This document shows positions 1 to 7,805 of a stretch of DNA of 64,000 nucleotides, one piece after another (position 1 is the stretch's first letter; each line of letters opens with the position of its first letter). Source of the stretch: Gleimia coleocanis DSM 15436. Lineage in GTDB: Bacteria; Actinomycetota; Actinomycetes; Actinomycetales; Actinomycetaceae. The notes below the pieces were generated by a model. It did not search any database. It was given only the letters and a program-made list of their open reading frames with translations, and was not told where the DNA came from. Both the position numbers and the translations under genes were made by a program. The DNA lies in assembly GCF_000159015.1 (NCBI RefSeq), contig NZ_DS999545.1, positions 186,001 to 250,000 of the forward strand, given 5' to 3'.

Positions 1-644
1 ACCATGGCAGTGGTTTCTGAGTGTACGTCTAAACGATTCAGTGCTGCGCGGAACATGATGGAGTTTGGTTTTCCTACGAAGTATGGGGATTTCCCGGTGG
101 CTTCGGTAATCATTGCGGCGATTGCGCCGGTAGCGGGGAGGGTGCCTTCTTGTGATGGGCCGGTAGCGTCAGGGTTGGTAGCAATGAATTTCGCGCCTTT
201 TTCGATGAGGCGGATGGCGTGGGTGATGGCAGTGAAATCGTAGGAGCGGGTTTCGCCGAGGACTACGAATTCGGGGTCGTGTTCAGTCATGATGTACCCA
301 CATTCGTGCATGGCGGTGATTAGTCCTGCTTCGCCGACTACGAATGCGGTTGAGTTAGGGGACTGTTGGGAGAGGAATGTTGCGGTTGCTAGCGCGGAGG
401 TCCAGATGTTTTCTTCGGGGACGGTTAGCCCGGAGTTTTCTAGGCGGGCTGAGAGGTCGCGGGCGGTGAAGATTGAGTTATTGGTGAGTACTAGGTAAGG
501 GAGGTTTAGTTCACGGAGGGTGTCTAGGAATTCTTGGGCTCCGGGGATTGGGTGCTGTTCGTGGACGAGTACGCCGTCCATGTCAGTTAGCCAGGAGGTT
601 ACTGGGGGGAGCTCGTCTAGGGAACGAATTTTAGGGATGCTCAT
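1..644 (-). CDS. HAD-superfamily IIA sugar/nucleotide phosphatase, NagD-like (C-terminus cut by window edge)
   Basis: Reading leftwards from ATG at 644-642, 214 codons are visible before the window ends, so the C-terminus is missing. The N-terminus carries the HAD motif I as DMDGVL (nucleophile Asp and general acid Asp), motif II as TNNS, and the lysine motif GKPNS that introduces motif III. The DxDG plus TNNS plus GKPN order is typical of the NagD/HAD-IIA subfamily, which dephosphorylates nucleotides or sugar phosphates in the cytoplasm. A ribosome-binding site (GAAAGG) precedes the ATG at good spacing. It lies downstream of ptsI on the same strand but is separated by 256 bp containing an M1 hairpin, so it is probably transcribed on its own. 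The exact substrate cannot be read; the PTS neighbours make a role around amino sugars plausible only. Confidence 0.85.
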   Translation of the reverse strand, partial: MSIPKIRSLDELPPVTSWLTDMDGVLVHEQHPIPGAQEFLDTLRELNLPYLVLTNNSIFTARDLSARLENSGLTVPEENIWTSALATATFLSQQSPNSTAFVVGEAGLITAMHECGYIMTEHDPEFVVLGETRSYDFTAITHAIRLIEKGAKFIATNPDATGPSQEGTLPATGAIAAMITEATGKSPYFVGKPNSIMFRAALNRLDVHSETTAM

Positions 645-830
645 TTTTTCCTTTCAAAGCCGGTTTTGCCAGGGTGGTTTCCCGAGGGCGGTTTTCAAGA
701 CTTTCTATTTTCATCCTAACGTACGCGTTTGTAGATGGCAGAGGTTCGTGAGCTTTCTGCGTTCTGTGGGAACACGCGCTTTAGATAGGGGAAGTGCCGC
801 TCTTTTGTGCATTTTCGCGGGTAATGCATA

Positions 831-877
831 AAGGTACGTGTTTGCAGAATACAGGGGTTTCTGCAAACACGTACCTT
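831..877. terminator. Hairpin made of two inverted M1 words, downstream of ptsI
   Basis: Perfect 18-bp arms at 831-848 and 860-877 with an 11-base loop; each arm contains a complete M1 word. It lies 24 bp past the ptsI stop on the minus strand, where a terminator is expected, but only a short T-run follows, so termination strength is uncertain. Confidence 0.6.
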
Positions 878-900
878 AGTTGTAGTTTTTATGTGTTGGC

Positions 901-2559
901 TCAGCTGAGGATTTCGCGTACCTTTTCACGTAGCTCGTTTGGGTCGGTGATGGTTAATGCTACGGCTGCTGCAGCTTCGCATTGTTCCATGGTTACGTCG
1001 GATAGTTGTACGCCGACGAAGCCTACGGTTGGGGCTGCAACCGAGAGGGAAGCAACGCCTAGGCCTACTAGAACGCAGGCGAGTAGTGGGTCTGCTGCCA
1101 TTTCACCGCAGACGCCTACTGGTTTGCCTGCTGCGCGACCTGCTGCGGTGACCTGTGCGATTAGGCGTAGGACTGCTGGTTGCCAGGGGCTGGTGTAGGT
1201 TGCTAGGTGTGAGTTCAGGCGGTCGGCTGCCATTACGTATTGGGTGAGGTCGTTGGTGCCGATTGATACGAAGTCTACTTCAGCGAAGATTTCGTTGATC
1301 ATTAGCGCTGCGGAGGGTACTTCGATCATTACACCTGGTTTTAGTCCATAAGGGCGTACTAGGGATGCGAACCAGCGGGCTTCAGCTACGGTGGATACCA
1401 TTGGGGCCATTATCCAGGTGTTTTTTTCGCGTCCTTCAGCGGCGGCAGCTACGGCGGCTATTTGTACTGGCAGTATGTGTGGGTGTACTCCGTCTGCGCG
1501 GATGCCGCGGACACCGAGTGCTGGGTTTTCTTCATCATCGAGGGAAGCCCAGGCGATTGGTTTGTCTGAGCCTGCATCGAGGGTGCGGACGACTACTTTA
1601 TTTTCTGGGAATTCGTTGAATACTGAGGTGTAGAAGTCTCTTTGGGTTTCGAAGGATGGTTCGGTGGCGGTGGAGAGGAAGCCTAGTTCGCTGCGGAGCA
1701 GACCTATGCCTTCTACTGGGTGGGTAGCTGCTTTTGCTGCGGATGCGCCGTCTTGAACGTTTGCTAGGAGTTGTACGGAGTGTCCGTCTTTGAGTGTGGC
1801 TGGTCCGGTCCAGGTGCGGGCGCGTTCTTTTAGTTCAGCGTCTTGGGCTACTTCTTGTGCTGCGTATTCTGGGTCTGGGTCAGTGTAGATGTCGCCGGTG
1901 TCGCCATTGATGAGTACGTTGGTGCCTTCGTTGATTTCGTGCAGGTCACGGGCTGCGACGATGCATGGGATTCCCATTTGGCGGGCGATGATGGAGGTGT
2001 GTGAGGTTGGTCCACCAAGTACGGTTACGAAGCCTTTGACAAATTCTGGGTTTAGTCCGGCGGTGTCTGCTGGTGCTAGGTCGTCTGCGAAGATGATGGT
2101 TGGTTCGTGTAGTGGTGGGATCCCGGGTTCTGGTTTTCCTTGTAGTGCTGCAATGATGCGGTTTTTTACGTCTAGCAGGTCGGTGGTTCGTTCTGCGAGG
2201 TAGCCACCTGCTAGGCGGAGGCTGTCAGCGAATTCGGCGGCGGCTTTGTCGGCGGCGAAGGTGGCTGGCAGGTTTTCGTTGTAGATGAAGTTTTTTACGC
2301 GGTCTTCGAGGCCTGGGTCAATGGCTAGGGTGGCGGCCATGGCGAGGATGTCCGAGGGGGTTCCGACGGATTCTGCGGAGCGTTCGAAGAGTCGGTCAGA
2401 GACCTTCATTGCTGCATCTTGGAAGTTTTTGAGTTCGGTTTCGTGCTGTTGTGGGGTGAGGAAGGTTGAGCACGTACCTAGGTTGATTTGGGGGCTGGCC
2501 CAGAGGACTTTCGCATAGGCTTTGCCTGGTACGACGGGGGTGCCGGTGAATGCAGTCAT
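901..2559 (-). CDS. ptsI: Phosphoenolpyruvate-protein phosphotransferase (PTS enzyme I)
   Basis: A 552-residue protein, close to the usual 550-575 for enzyme I. It takes phosphate from PEP and passes it to HPr, starting sugar phosphorylation by the PTS. The phosphohistidine domain shows GGPTSHTSIIARQMGIP with the active His. The PEP-binding TIM barrel shows RTLDAGSDKP, LGVRGIR, the SIGTNDL segment and CGEMAADP with its conserved Cys. The start has a recognisable AAAGGA upstream (the complement of TCCTTT near 2567). It is in the same orientation as the EIIC gene upstream, but a hairpin at 2604-2640 separates them, and the other PTS genes (EIIB, EIIA, HPr) lie on the opposite strand to the right. 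One M1 word lies within the coding region at 2472. Confidence 0.97.
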   Translation of the reverse strand: MTAFTGTPVVPGKAYAKVLWASPQINLGTCSTFLTPQQHETELKNFQDAAMKVSDRLFERSAESVGTPSDILAMAATLAIDPGLEDRVKNFIYNENLPATFAADKAAAEFADSLRLAGGYLAERTTDLLDVKNRIIAALQGKPEPGIPPLHEPTIIFADDLAPADTAGLNPEFVKGFVTVLGGPTSHTSIIARQMGIPCIVAARDLHEINEGTNVLINGDTGDIYTDPDPEYAAQEVAQDAELKERARTWTGPATLKDGHSVQLLANVQDGASAAKAATHPVEGIGLLRSELGFLSTATEPSFETQRDFYTSVFNEFPENKVVVRTLDAGSDKPIAWASLDDEENPALGVRGIRADGVHPHILPVQIAAVAAAAEGREKNTWIMAPMVSTVAEARWFASLVRPYGLKPGVMIEVPSAALMINEIFAEVDFVSIGTNDLTQYVMAADRLNSHLATYTSPWQPAVLRLIAQVTAAGRAAGKPVGVCGEMAADPLLACVLVGLGVASLSVAAPTVGFVGVQLSDVTMEQCEAAAAVALTITDPNELREKVREILS

Positions 2560-2603
2560 GTTGGTCCTTTAGTTGTGTTTTTGACCAGGGGTTGGTTAAA
2601 GAA

Positions 2604-2640
2604 AATGCCGGTGATATTCGCGATGAATACCACCGGCATT
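2604..2640 (-). terminator. Hairpin between EIIC and ptsI
   Basis: Perfect 10-bp arms AATGCCGGTG at 2604-2613 and CACCGGCATT at 2631-2640. It lies between the EIIC stop (2776) and the ptsI start (2559), so it probably ends or attenuates EIIC transcripts before ptsI. An M2 word at 2699 sits just upstream. Confidence 0.65.
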
Positions 2641-2775
2641 CTCATATTACTTGGATTTTCCAACTTCAGCTGGGTGAGTTTCCCGTGGGGTGGTTTTCCG
2701 AGGGCGGTTGATTGTTTCTTGCCGTCGGAGTTGTGGAACTACCTAGGGGCTACTCTTTTCGCTGGGTTGGTTGGA

Positions 2776-4059
2776 TCACTCGAATACGGCGGTTGCGTCG
2801 GATTCAGCGCCTTCTTCTTCACGGCCTGGGGTTGCCAGGTTGAACTTGTTGATTGCCCAAGTGAAGATGAAGTAGTAGATTGCGCCGTAAACCAGGCCGA
2901 TGCCGAGGAGCAGCAGTACCTGACCTGCACCACCGGAAAGGGTGGATGCCTTGGTGAAGTTCAGCAGGTAGTCGAATGCGCCTGCGGAGAAGCCGAAGCC
3001 GTGCTTGATGCCCAGTGCGTTGGTTAGTGCCAGTGCGGAACCGGTGAGCAGTGCGTGTACTACGTACAGTGGGAATGCTACGTATGCGAATGCGAATTCA
3101 ACTGGTTCGGTAACACCGGTCAGGAAGGAGGTCAGTGCCAGGGAGAACATTACGCCGAAGATTGCCTTACGACGTGCTGGCATTGCAGTACGCCAGAATG
3201 CTAGTGCGATTGCTGGGATTGCGAACATCATGATTGGGAAGAAGCCGGTCATGAAGCCACCGGTCCAGTCTGCGGTTTCAGCAGTACCGGAGAGGAAGCA
3301 GGTGAGGTCGCCGTGGAGTTCTTCGCCGTTTGCGTTTGCGCAGGTGCCCAGCTGGAACCATGGGAGGGAGTTCAGCAGGTGGTGTAGGCCGAATGGGATG
3401 AGCAGACGGTTGATGGTACCGAAGATGAAACCGGTGATTGGGTTGGAGCCGTGGTCAATGATGAAGCCACCGATCCAGACGTTAACTACCTTGTTGAATA
3501 CTGGGTAGAAGAAAGACATCAGGGTTGCTACTACTACTGCGGAGGCAGCGGTGATGATTGGTACGAAGCGACGACCACCGAAGAATGCCAGGTAGGTTGG
3601 GAGCTTTACGCGGTAGAACTTTTCGTACAGCTTTGCTGCTACCAGACCGATTACGATACCTGCGAGTACGCCGTAGTTGATCTTTTCTTCACCTGGTGCG
3701 CCTGCGCCGAAGTATGGTGCCAGTGCCTTGAAGACGTTGGTCATTACCAGGTAGCCGATTACTGCTGCCAGGCCGGTGGAGCCGTCGGACTTACGCGCGA
3801 AGCCTACTGCTACACCCAGTGCGAACAGCATTGGGAGGTTTTCGAATAGTGCGCCACCAGCTGCTGCGAGAACGGATGCTACTGGGACCAGCCAGGAGGC
3901 GTGTGCGCCCAGGCCGTCTGCGCCGAGCATATCTGGCTGGCCGATGCGGAGCAGCAGTGCTGCTGCTGGCAGGGATGCGATTGGGAGCATCAGGGAACGG
4001 CCAAAGCGCTGCAGCAGTGCGAATGCTGAAGACTTCTTCTTTGCACCTGTAGTTGTCAT
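2776..4059 (-). CDS. PTS transporter subunit EIIC, glucose/N-acetylglucosamine family
   Basis: A 427-residue polytopic membrane protein matching the EIIC domain of the glucose/GlcNAc PTS family: the N-terminal LQRFGRSLMLPIASLPAAAL segment, FENLPMLFALGVAVG, the central GFIFGTINRLLIPFGLHHLL and the FLTGVTEPVEFAF segment with the sugar-binding Glu. It imports and, with EIIB, phosphorylates a hexose or amino sugar. No EIIB or EIIA domain is fused at the C-terminus; these are separate genes across the divergent promoter. Its sugar is probably GlcNAc, because the neighbouring regulator and operators are DasR-like, but glucose cannot be excluded. A DasR-type site lies about 70 bp upstream of its start, so the GntR protein encoded next door likely represses it. 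Confidence 0.92.
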   Translation of the reverse strand: MTTTGAKKKSSAFALLQRFGRSLMLPIASLPAAALLLRIGQPDMLGADGLGAHASWLVPVASVLAAAGGALFENLPMLFALGVAVGFARKSDGSTGLAAVIGYLVMTNVFKALAPYFGAGAPGEEKINYGVLAGIVIGLVAAKLYEKFYRVKLPTYLAFFGGRRFVPIITAASAVVVATLMSFFYPVFNKVVNVWIGGFIIDHGSNPITGFIFGTINRLLIPFGLHHLLNSLPWFQLGTCANANGEELHGDLTCFLSGTAETADWTGGFMTGFFPIMMFAIPAIALAFWRTAMPARRKAIFGVMFSLALTSFLTGVTEPVEFAFAYVAFPLYVVHALLTGSALALTNALGIKHGFGFSAGAFDYLLNFTKASTLSGGAGQVLLLLGIGLVYGAIYYFIFTWAINKFNLATPGREEEGAESDATAVFE

Positions 4060-4124
4060 GGGAGGTTTCTCACTTCCTTGAGAGAAAAGTTTCTTCTGGT
4101 TTTGAGCTTCTTAGCTCATCTGAT

Positions 4125-4140
4125 GGTTGTCTAGACCAGT
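4125..4140. promoter_or_regulatory. DasR/NagR-type operator (dre-like) upstream of EIIC
   Basis: The 16-mer GGTTGTCTAGACCAGT matches the known dre consensus ACTGGTCTAGACCAGT at 13 of 16 positions, with a perfect right half. It sits between the divergent EIIC and GntR genes. Confidence 0.75.
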
Positions 4141-4248
4141 CTTAAACCAGTTTTGTATTGATGGAGAATATAGTCAAGTAACATTAAAAGCTCTGAGCGA
4201 ACGTGCATAACCTCTGAAAGAATATTCACGATTATTTCTTGCACCTAA

Positions 4249-4302
4249 GGTACGTCCTTGCAGAAAACGCCGAAAATACCTGAAAACACGCAAGCACGTA
4301 CC
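4249..4302. repeat. Inverted pair of M1 words upstream of the GntR gene
   Basis: GGTACGTCCTTGC at 4249 and GCAAGCACGTACC ending at 4302 are inverted copies with one mismatch in 13 bp. The right copy ends only 10 bp before the GntR ATG (4313), a place where a terminator would be out of order, so this pair may act on leader RNA structure or simply reflect M1 spread. Confidence 0.6.
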
Positions 4303-4312
4303 CTCTGTAGAT

Positions 4313-5044
4313 ATGATAGAAAACGTGAAATACCAAGCAATTTACGACTACTTAGTCACTAGCTTCGCCACTGAACTGCGGCCTGGAGATAAGGTTCCGT
4401 CAGAACGAGAGCTCTGTGAAAAATTTGGCGTCTCTCGCATGACCGTGCGCCAAGCTATTGGTGATTTAGTAGCTGAAGGAAAACTTGAGCGAATTCAAGG
4501 TAAAGGTACGTTCGTAGCCCACGAAAAACTTGATTTACAGCTGCGAATTACTTCTTTTTCCCAAGAAATGCGAATGCGTGGCATGGTTCCAGCTACTCGT
4601 GTGCTTAGCTGTGAAGAACGCATGCCGTCCGCTTCCGTAGCGACCTCGCTGGGGTTGCAGGAAAATCAGACCATCTATTACATTCGTCGTCTGCGTTTTG
4701 CTGATGACACCCCGATGTGTGTAGAAACTACACATCTACCAGCCCATTTACTTCCGGATTTTATTACCCCACAACCGCCAGAAGGAATTTATTCAGAACT
4801 AAATCAACGCGGGTTCTCTCCTTCCTGGGGCGAGGACGTTATTGAAAGCGTCGTACTCGATTCGGAACACTCAAAGTTACTGGAAGTTTCCCTCGGAGCA
4901 GCTGGTCTTTTAGTGAATCGCCGGTCTTACGCACAAGATACGCCAATCTGTTTGACGCAGTCCTACTATCGCGGTGACCGCTACAAACTGTGGGTGCCTA
5001 TTGCCCAGCCATTTGCAACAGTTAATCGCGGCGCGCGAGCATAA
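4313..5044 (+). CDS. GntR-family (HutC/UTRA) transcriptional regulator, DasR/NagR-like
   Basis: A 243-residue protein with an N-terminal winged helix (residues about 5-72, PGDKVPSERELCEKFGVSRM then TVRQAIGDLV and QGKGTFV) and a C-terminal UTRA effector domain (about 90-235). DasR and NagR of this family bind TGGTCTAGACCA-like sites and respond to glucosamine-6-P or GlcNAc-6-P. Two such sites flank this gene (4125 and 5410), in front of EIIC and of the EIIB2-EIIA-HPr group, which supports the assignment. The ATG at 4313 has no good ribosome-binding site; GTG at 4325 is an alternative. An M1 copy lies inside the DNA-binding domain coding region (4505, encoding KGTF). Confidence 0.9.
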   Translation: MIENVKYQAIYDYLVTSFATELRPGDKVPSERELCEKFGVSRMTVRQAIGDLVAEGKLERIQGKGTFVAHEKLDLQLRITSFSQEMRMRGMVPATRVLSCEERMPSASVATSLGLQENQTIYYIRRLRFADDTPMCVETTHLPAHLLPDFITPQPPEGIYSELNQRGFSPSWGEDVIESVVLDSEHSKLLEVSLGAAGLLVNRRSYAQDTPICLTQSYYRGDRYKLWVPIAQPFATVNRGARA

Positions 5045-5122
5045 CTTACTAACTATATACCGCGGAATAACAGTCAAAAATACAAAGACGTACCTGAGAA
5101 GAAAAGAAGTAAGGGAGAGGAA

Positions 5123-5365
5123 ATGTTGAAGAAAGAACAAGTGCAGCAACTTATCGAAGCTTTGGGTGGAAGCGACAATATTGAAGCCGTAGAGCCATGT
5201 ATTACTCGCCTGCGTTTTGAAATTATTGATCCAGCAAAAGTGGATGTAGCTAAACTCCGTCAGCCACTTTGCTATGGTGCAACCGTACTTGGAAAAGCAG
5301 TCCAGGTGATTGTTGGGCCGGAAGCAGAAATCCTGTTAGACGACTTTGTGGAACAGCTGGGCTAA
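5123..5365 (+). CDS. PTS EIIB subunit, glucose/GlcNAc type (copy 1)
   Basis: An 80-residue single-domain EIIB. The phosphocysteine motif is EPCITRLRFE with Cys26; VVGPEAEILLDDF resembles the C-terminal part of the domain. It accepts phosphate from EIIA and gives it to the sugar carried by EIIC. The start is preceded by a strong AAGGGAGAGG box. It lies 78 bp after the GntR gene, with an M1 word at 5088 in between, and 13 bp before a clear new promoter that drives a second EIIB gene. It shares the same layout as copy 2 but differs at many residues (for instance PLCYGATVLGKAVQVIVG against AFGVVRASDAIQVVVG), so this is an old duplication. Confidence 0.92.
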   Translation: MLKKEQVQQLIEALGGSDNIEAVEPCITRLRFEIIDPAKVDVAKLRQPLCYGATVLGKAVQVIVGPEAEILLDDFVEQLG

Positions 5366-5378
5366 TAGTTAAAAGGTA

Positions 5379-5412
5379 TTGACAAAACTCTATCAATGAG
5401 TAAATCTAGAAT
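5379..5412 (+). promoter_or_regulatory. Promoter of the EIIB2-EIIA-HPr group
   Basis: A perfect -35 box TTGACA at 5379-5384 is followed by -10 candidates TAAATC (5401-5406, 16-bp spacer) or TAGAAT (5407-5412, wide spacer). A DasR-type palindrome overlaps the downstream edge, fitting repression by blocking polymerase. Confidence 0.65.
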
Positions 5413-5425
5413 GGTCTAGACCATC
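5410..5425. promoter_or_regulatory. DasR/NagR-type operator, perfect palindromic core
   Basis: AATGGTCTAGACCATC contains the complete core TGGTCTAGACCA, a perfect palindrome ATGGTCTAGACCAT at 5411-5424. It overlaps the start region of the EIIB2-EIIA-HPr promoter and matches the consensus of GntR-family DasR sites better than the site at 4125. Confidence 0.85.
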
Positions 5426-5472
5426 AACTAGTATTAAGTATCAGTGACGATAACAAGTCCTAGGAGTACCTC

Positions 5473-5703
5473 ATGACTCAAGCAGAGCAGATTCTGAAGG
5501 CCCTTGGTGGCGCAGACAATATTGAAGATCTGGAAGCATGTATTACCCGCCTGCGCGTTGAAGTTGCAGACCAGAGCGTAATCGACGAAGCCGGTCTAAA
5601 AGCAGCTGGCGCATTCGGCGTAGTCCGCGCATCCGACGCTATTCAGGTAGTTGTTGGTCCAGAAGCTGACACCATCGCTGAAGACATTAAAGATCTGATG
5701 TGA
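5473..5703 (+). CDS. PTS EIIB subunit, glucose/GlcNAc type (copy 2)
   Basis: A 76-residue EIIB domain with phosphocysteine motif EACITRLRVE (Cys23) and VVVGPEADTIAEDI near the end. AGGAG lies about 9 bp before the ATG. It begins a three-gene group EIIB-EIIA-HPr under the operator at 5410; its stop overlaps the EIIA start region (GTGA overlap at 5700-5703). Tandem with copy 1 (5123-5365), which sits before the operator and so may be expressed differently. The EIIC at 2776 is the only membrane subunit in the window, so both EIIBs may serve it or one may serve an EIIC elsewhere. Confidence 0.93.
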   Translation: MTQAEQILKALGGADNIEDLEACITRLRVEVADQSVIDEAGLKAAGAFGVVRASDAIQVVVGPEADTIAEDIKDLM

Positions 5704-6158
5704 TTATGACGCAGATCGCCGCTCCACTAAACGGCGTGATGCGAACTCTAGCTGACGTACCTGACCCAGTCTTTGCAGAAGGCATCATTGGTCCAGGTTT
5801 TGCTGTCGAGCCTGAATTAGGTGAAGCAGTAGAAGTAGTGAGCCCAATTAGCGGTACTGTAGCTAAAGTTCACCCACACGCATTCGTAGTCGTAAAAGAT
5901 AAGCTCTCCGTCCTGGTTCACCTCGGTATCGACACCGTGAAACTCAACGGTGAAGGATTCGAAGTACTGGCAGTACAGGGAAGTGAAGTAGAAGCCGGTC
6001 AGGTAATGGTTAAGTGGGATACCAAAGCCATTGCAGAAAAAGGTCTTGCCATTATTTGCCCAGTCATCGTACTCGACACATTCGATCCAGTAGAAACTAC
6101 CGTCGCAGCCGGAGAAACTGTCGTAGCTAACCAGGCAGTCGCAAACTACGACGCCTGA
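5700..6158 (+). CDS. crr: PTS EIIA subunit, glucose type (Crr-like)
   Basis: A protein of 152 residues from GTG 5700, or 150 from ATG 5706; the GTG forms a 4-base overlap with the EIIB2 stop, suggesting coupled translation. The EIIA-Glc fold is shown by VVSPISGTVAKVHPHAFVVV and by VLVHLGIDTVKLNGEGFE, which contains the phosphorylated His, plus GQVMVKWD and PVIVLDT. It relays phosphate from HPr to EIIB. In the same operon as EIIB2 and HPr, under a DasR-type operator. Confidence 0.94.
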   Translation: MIMTQIAAPLNGVMRTLADVPDPVFAEGIIGPGFAVEPELGEAVEVVSPISGTVAKVHPHAFVVVKDKLSVLVHLGIDTVKLNGEGFEVLAVQGSEVEAGQVMVKWDTKAIAEKGLAIICPVIVLDTFDPVETTVAAGETVVANQAVANYDA

Positions 6159-6182
6159 GTAAAACACCGAAAGGTATTAACC

Positions 6183-6440
6183 ATGGCATCACTCGAAGCC
6201 ACCGTAAAGGCTCTAGAAGGTCTACATGCACGCCCAGCAGCAATGTTCGCTCGCGCTTGCAACCAGAGTGGCAAGGAAGTGCTGGTCTCCAAGGATGGAA
6301 GCGAACCAGTAAATGGCGCATCCACCCTACAGCTCATGACCCTCGGCGCAATGCAAGGAGACGTAGTCACCCTGTCTTGTGAAGGTGAAGGAGCAGAAGA
6401 ACTGCTGGCAGAACTGAAAGCCCAGCTGGAATCTGAATAA
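6183..6440 (+). CDS. ptsH: Phosphocarrier protein HPr
   Basis: An 85-residue protein with the classical LHARPAAMFA site: His15 (phosphorylated by enzyme I) and Arg17. The region around residue 46 reads GASTLQLMTLGAMQGD, where firmicute HPr has the regulatory Ser46 phosphorylated by HPr kinase; a Ser is present but actinobacteria usually lack that kinase. AAAGG lies 8 bp before the ATG. Last gene of the EIIB2-EIIA-HPr group, followed by an M2-made terminator. The enzyme I gene is 3.6 kb away on the other strand. Confidence 0.96.
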   Translation: MASLEATVKALEGLHARPAAMFARACNQSGKEVLVSKDGSEPVNGASTLQLMTLGAMQGDVVTLSCEGEGAEELLAELKAQLESE

Positions 6441-6452
6441 CATTTAGGAAAC

Positions 6453-6488
6453 CGCCCTCGGAAAATAAAAATTCCCGAGGGCGTTTTT
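6453..6488 (+). terminator. Terminator made of two inverted M2 words after ptsH
   Basis: CGCCCTCGG at 6453-6461 pairs with CCGAGGGCG at 6475-6483, followed by TTTTT. Both arms are complete M2 words, each with its A-rich flank. Confidence 0.85.
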
Positions 6489-6574
6489 CTATATCTAAAA
6501 ATCACTGCAGAAACTATACTTAAGACAACTTCACCTGCAACTGGCGCAAGTGAAACCAGGCTTTAAGGAGAATC

Positions 6575-6901
6575 ATGCTCGTAACTACCACTCACAAGGT
6601 CGAAGGCTACCCAGTAACCCAGTACCTGGGAATCGTCACCGGTGAAACCATCGCCGGCATCAATGCTCTGAAAGACCTGGGCGCAGGTTTTCGCAACGTA
6701 TTCGGTGGTCGTTCCGCAGGCTACGAAGAAGAATTAGTCAATGCCCGCAACTCTGCCTACCAGGAAATGGTGGCTCGCGCGCAACAGATTGGCGCAGAAG
6801 GTATCGTTGGCTTCAGCTACTCTTTCCAAACTATGGGGCAAGGCAACATGCTGATGGTGGCAGCAACCGGCACCGCAGTACGATTCAGCCCACTCTCTTA
6901 A
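6575..6901 (+). CDS. YbjQ / UPF0145 family protein
   Basis: A 108-residue cytoplasmic protein of the YbjQ (DUF74, UPF0145) family, recognised by EGYPVTQYLGIVTGETI, DLGAGFRNVFGGRSAGYE and ARNSAYQEMVARAQQIGAEG. Members form pentameric rings and have been called heavy-metal-binding, but the biological role is not settled. A good AAGGAG box precedes the ATG. Stands alone between two terminators (6453-6488 and 6919-6947), so it is a single-gene unit. Confidence 0.9.
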   Translation: MLVTTTHKVEGYPVTQYLGIVTGETIAGINALKDLGAGFRNVFGGRSAGYEEELVNARNSAYQEMVARAQQIGAEGIVGFSYSFQTMGQGNMLMVAATGTAVRFSPLS

Positions 6902-6918
6902 GAAAACTTCTGAAAAAT

Positions 6919-6947
6919 GCCTCGAACTGAACTTTCGGGGCGTTTTT
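6919..6947 (+). terminator. Intrinsic terminator after the YbjQ-family gene
   Basis: GCCTCGAA at 6919-6926 pairs with TTCGGGGC at 6934-6941 (one G-T pair), followed by a T5 run. Confidence 0.7.
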
Positions 6948-6977
6948 CATTGCGGGCAGCCGTGGTATTGTCAGAGA

Positions 6978-7628
6978 GTGAGTGACGCAGAAACTATGCA
7001 GATTATTTCCGAACCAGGCGTTGGAGTTGGCCCTTGGCCAGGGGGACGCGAAAATTGGCCAACCGCAGAACACTACGATCTTGAACTATTAGAAAACGGG
7101 GATCGTAGAAATGTCGAAGACCACTTCCGCTATTGGAAAATGGAAGCAATCGTTGCGGAACTAAATGCTGTGAAAGAACGCGGCAAATGGTTAGAAGTGG
7201 CCATTGAAAACCTGGGACACGACTTTAATATTGGCTCTATCGTACGCACCGCAAACGCGATGGGAGTGCGGCACGTGCATATCGTTGGGCGGCGCCGCTG
7301 GAATCGACGTGGGGCAATGGTAACTGACCGCTATATGCAGGTGCATCACCACCCCGATGTCGAATCCTTCCAAGCTGCAATGCAAGAAGCCGGCATGCGA
7401 ATTGTTGGGGTGGATAATATTGAACGCTCAGTGCCGTTAGAAGAAACAGTGCTGCCACTTAACTGCGTGATGGTTATGGGAGAGGAATCCACTGGCTTAA
7501 GCCCTGAAATGGCCGCGATTTCAGAAGAAATTGTGCATATCACTCAGTACGGTTCAACGCGTTCTATGAATGTTGGGCATGCGGCAGCAATTTCCATGTG
7601 GGCATGGGTGTTGCAACATAGAGCGTAG
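6978..7628 (+). CDS. SpoU/TrmH-family RNA 2'-O-methyltransferase
   Basis: A 216-residue SPOUT enzyme that transfers a methyl group from S-adenosylmethionine to a ribose 2'-OH in RNA. Motif 1 is seen as LGHDFNIGSIVRTANAMGV (Asn and Arg), motif 2 as VMVMGEESTGLS (Glu) and motif 3 as YGSTRSMNVGHAAAISMWAW (Ser, Asn), the knot region at the C-terminus. The N-terminal 60 residues are not part of the SPOUT fold. Start taken as GTG 6978; ATG 6996 is possible. Substrate (tRNA or 23S rRNA) cannot be told. Confidence 0.9.
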   Translation: MSDAETMQIISEPGVGVGPWPGGRENWPTAEHYDLELLENGDRRNVEDHFRYWKMEAIVAELNAVKERGKWLEVAIENLGHDFNIGSIVRTANAMGVRHVHIVGRRRWNRRGAMVTDRYMQVHHHPDVESFQAAMQEAGMRIVGVDNIERSVPLEETVLPLNCVMVMGEESTGLSPEMAAISEEIVHITQYGSTRSMNVGHAAAISMWAWVLQHRA

Positions 7629-7805
7629 TACTAATAGCGCTTACATATTCTTAAGGCTGCATTGATTATCCGTTAAATTTGTTTGAAAAAATGTGCAAGT
7701 ATGGCGGACTTTGTATTAACGGGTCATTCTGCCTACCAAATTCCTTCCCAAGTATGGGACAATTCAAGAGTCAAAAATCACCTATTTGATCAAGGAGGCA
7801 GGGAA

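Noticed and set aside
7683-7805. Upstream extension of the fructose-bisphosphate aldolase (start at 7683).
   Set aside because: The extra 41 residues do not match the family; GTG 7806 has a perfect Shine-Dalgarno box at 7792-7798.
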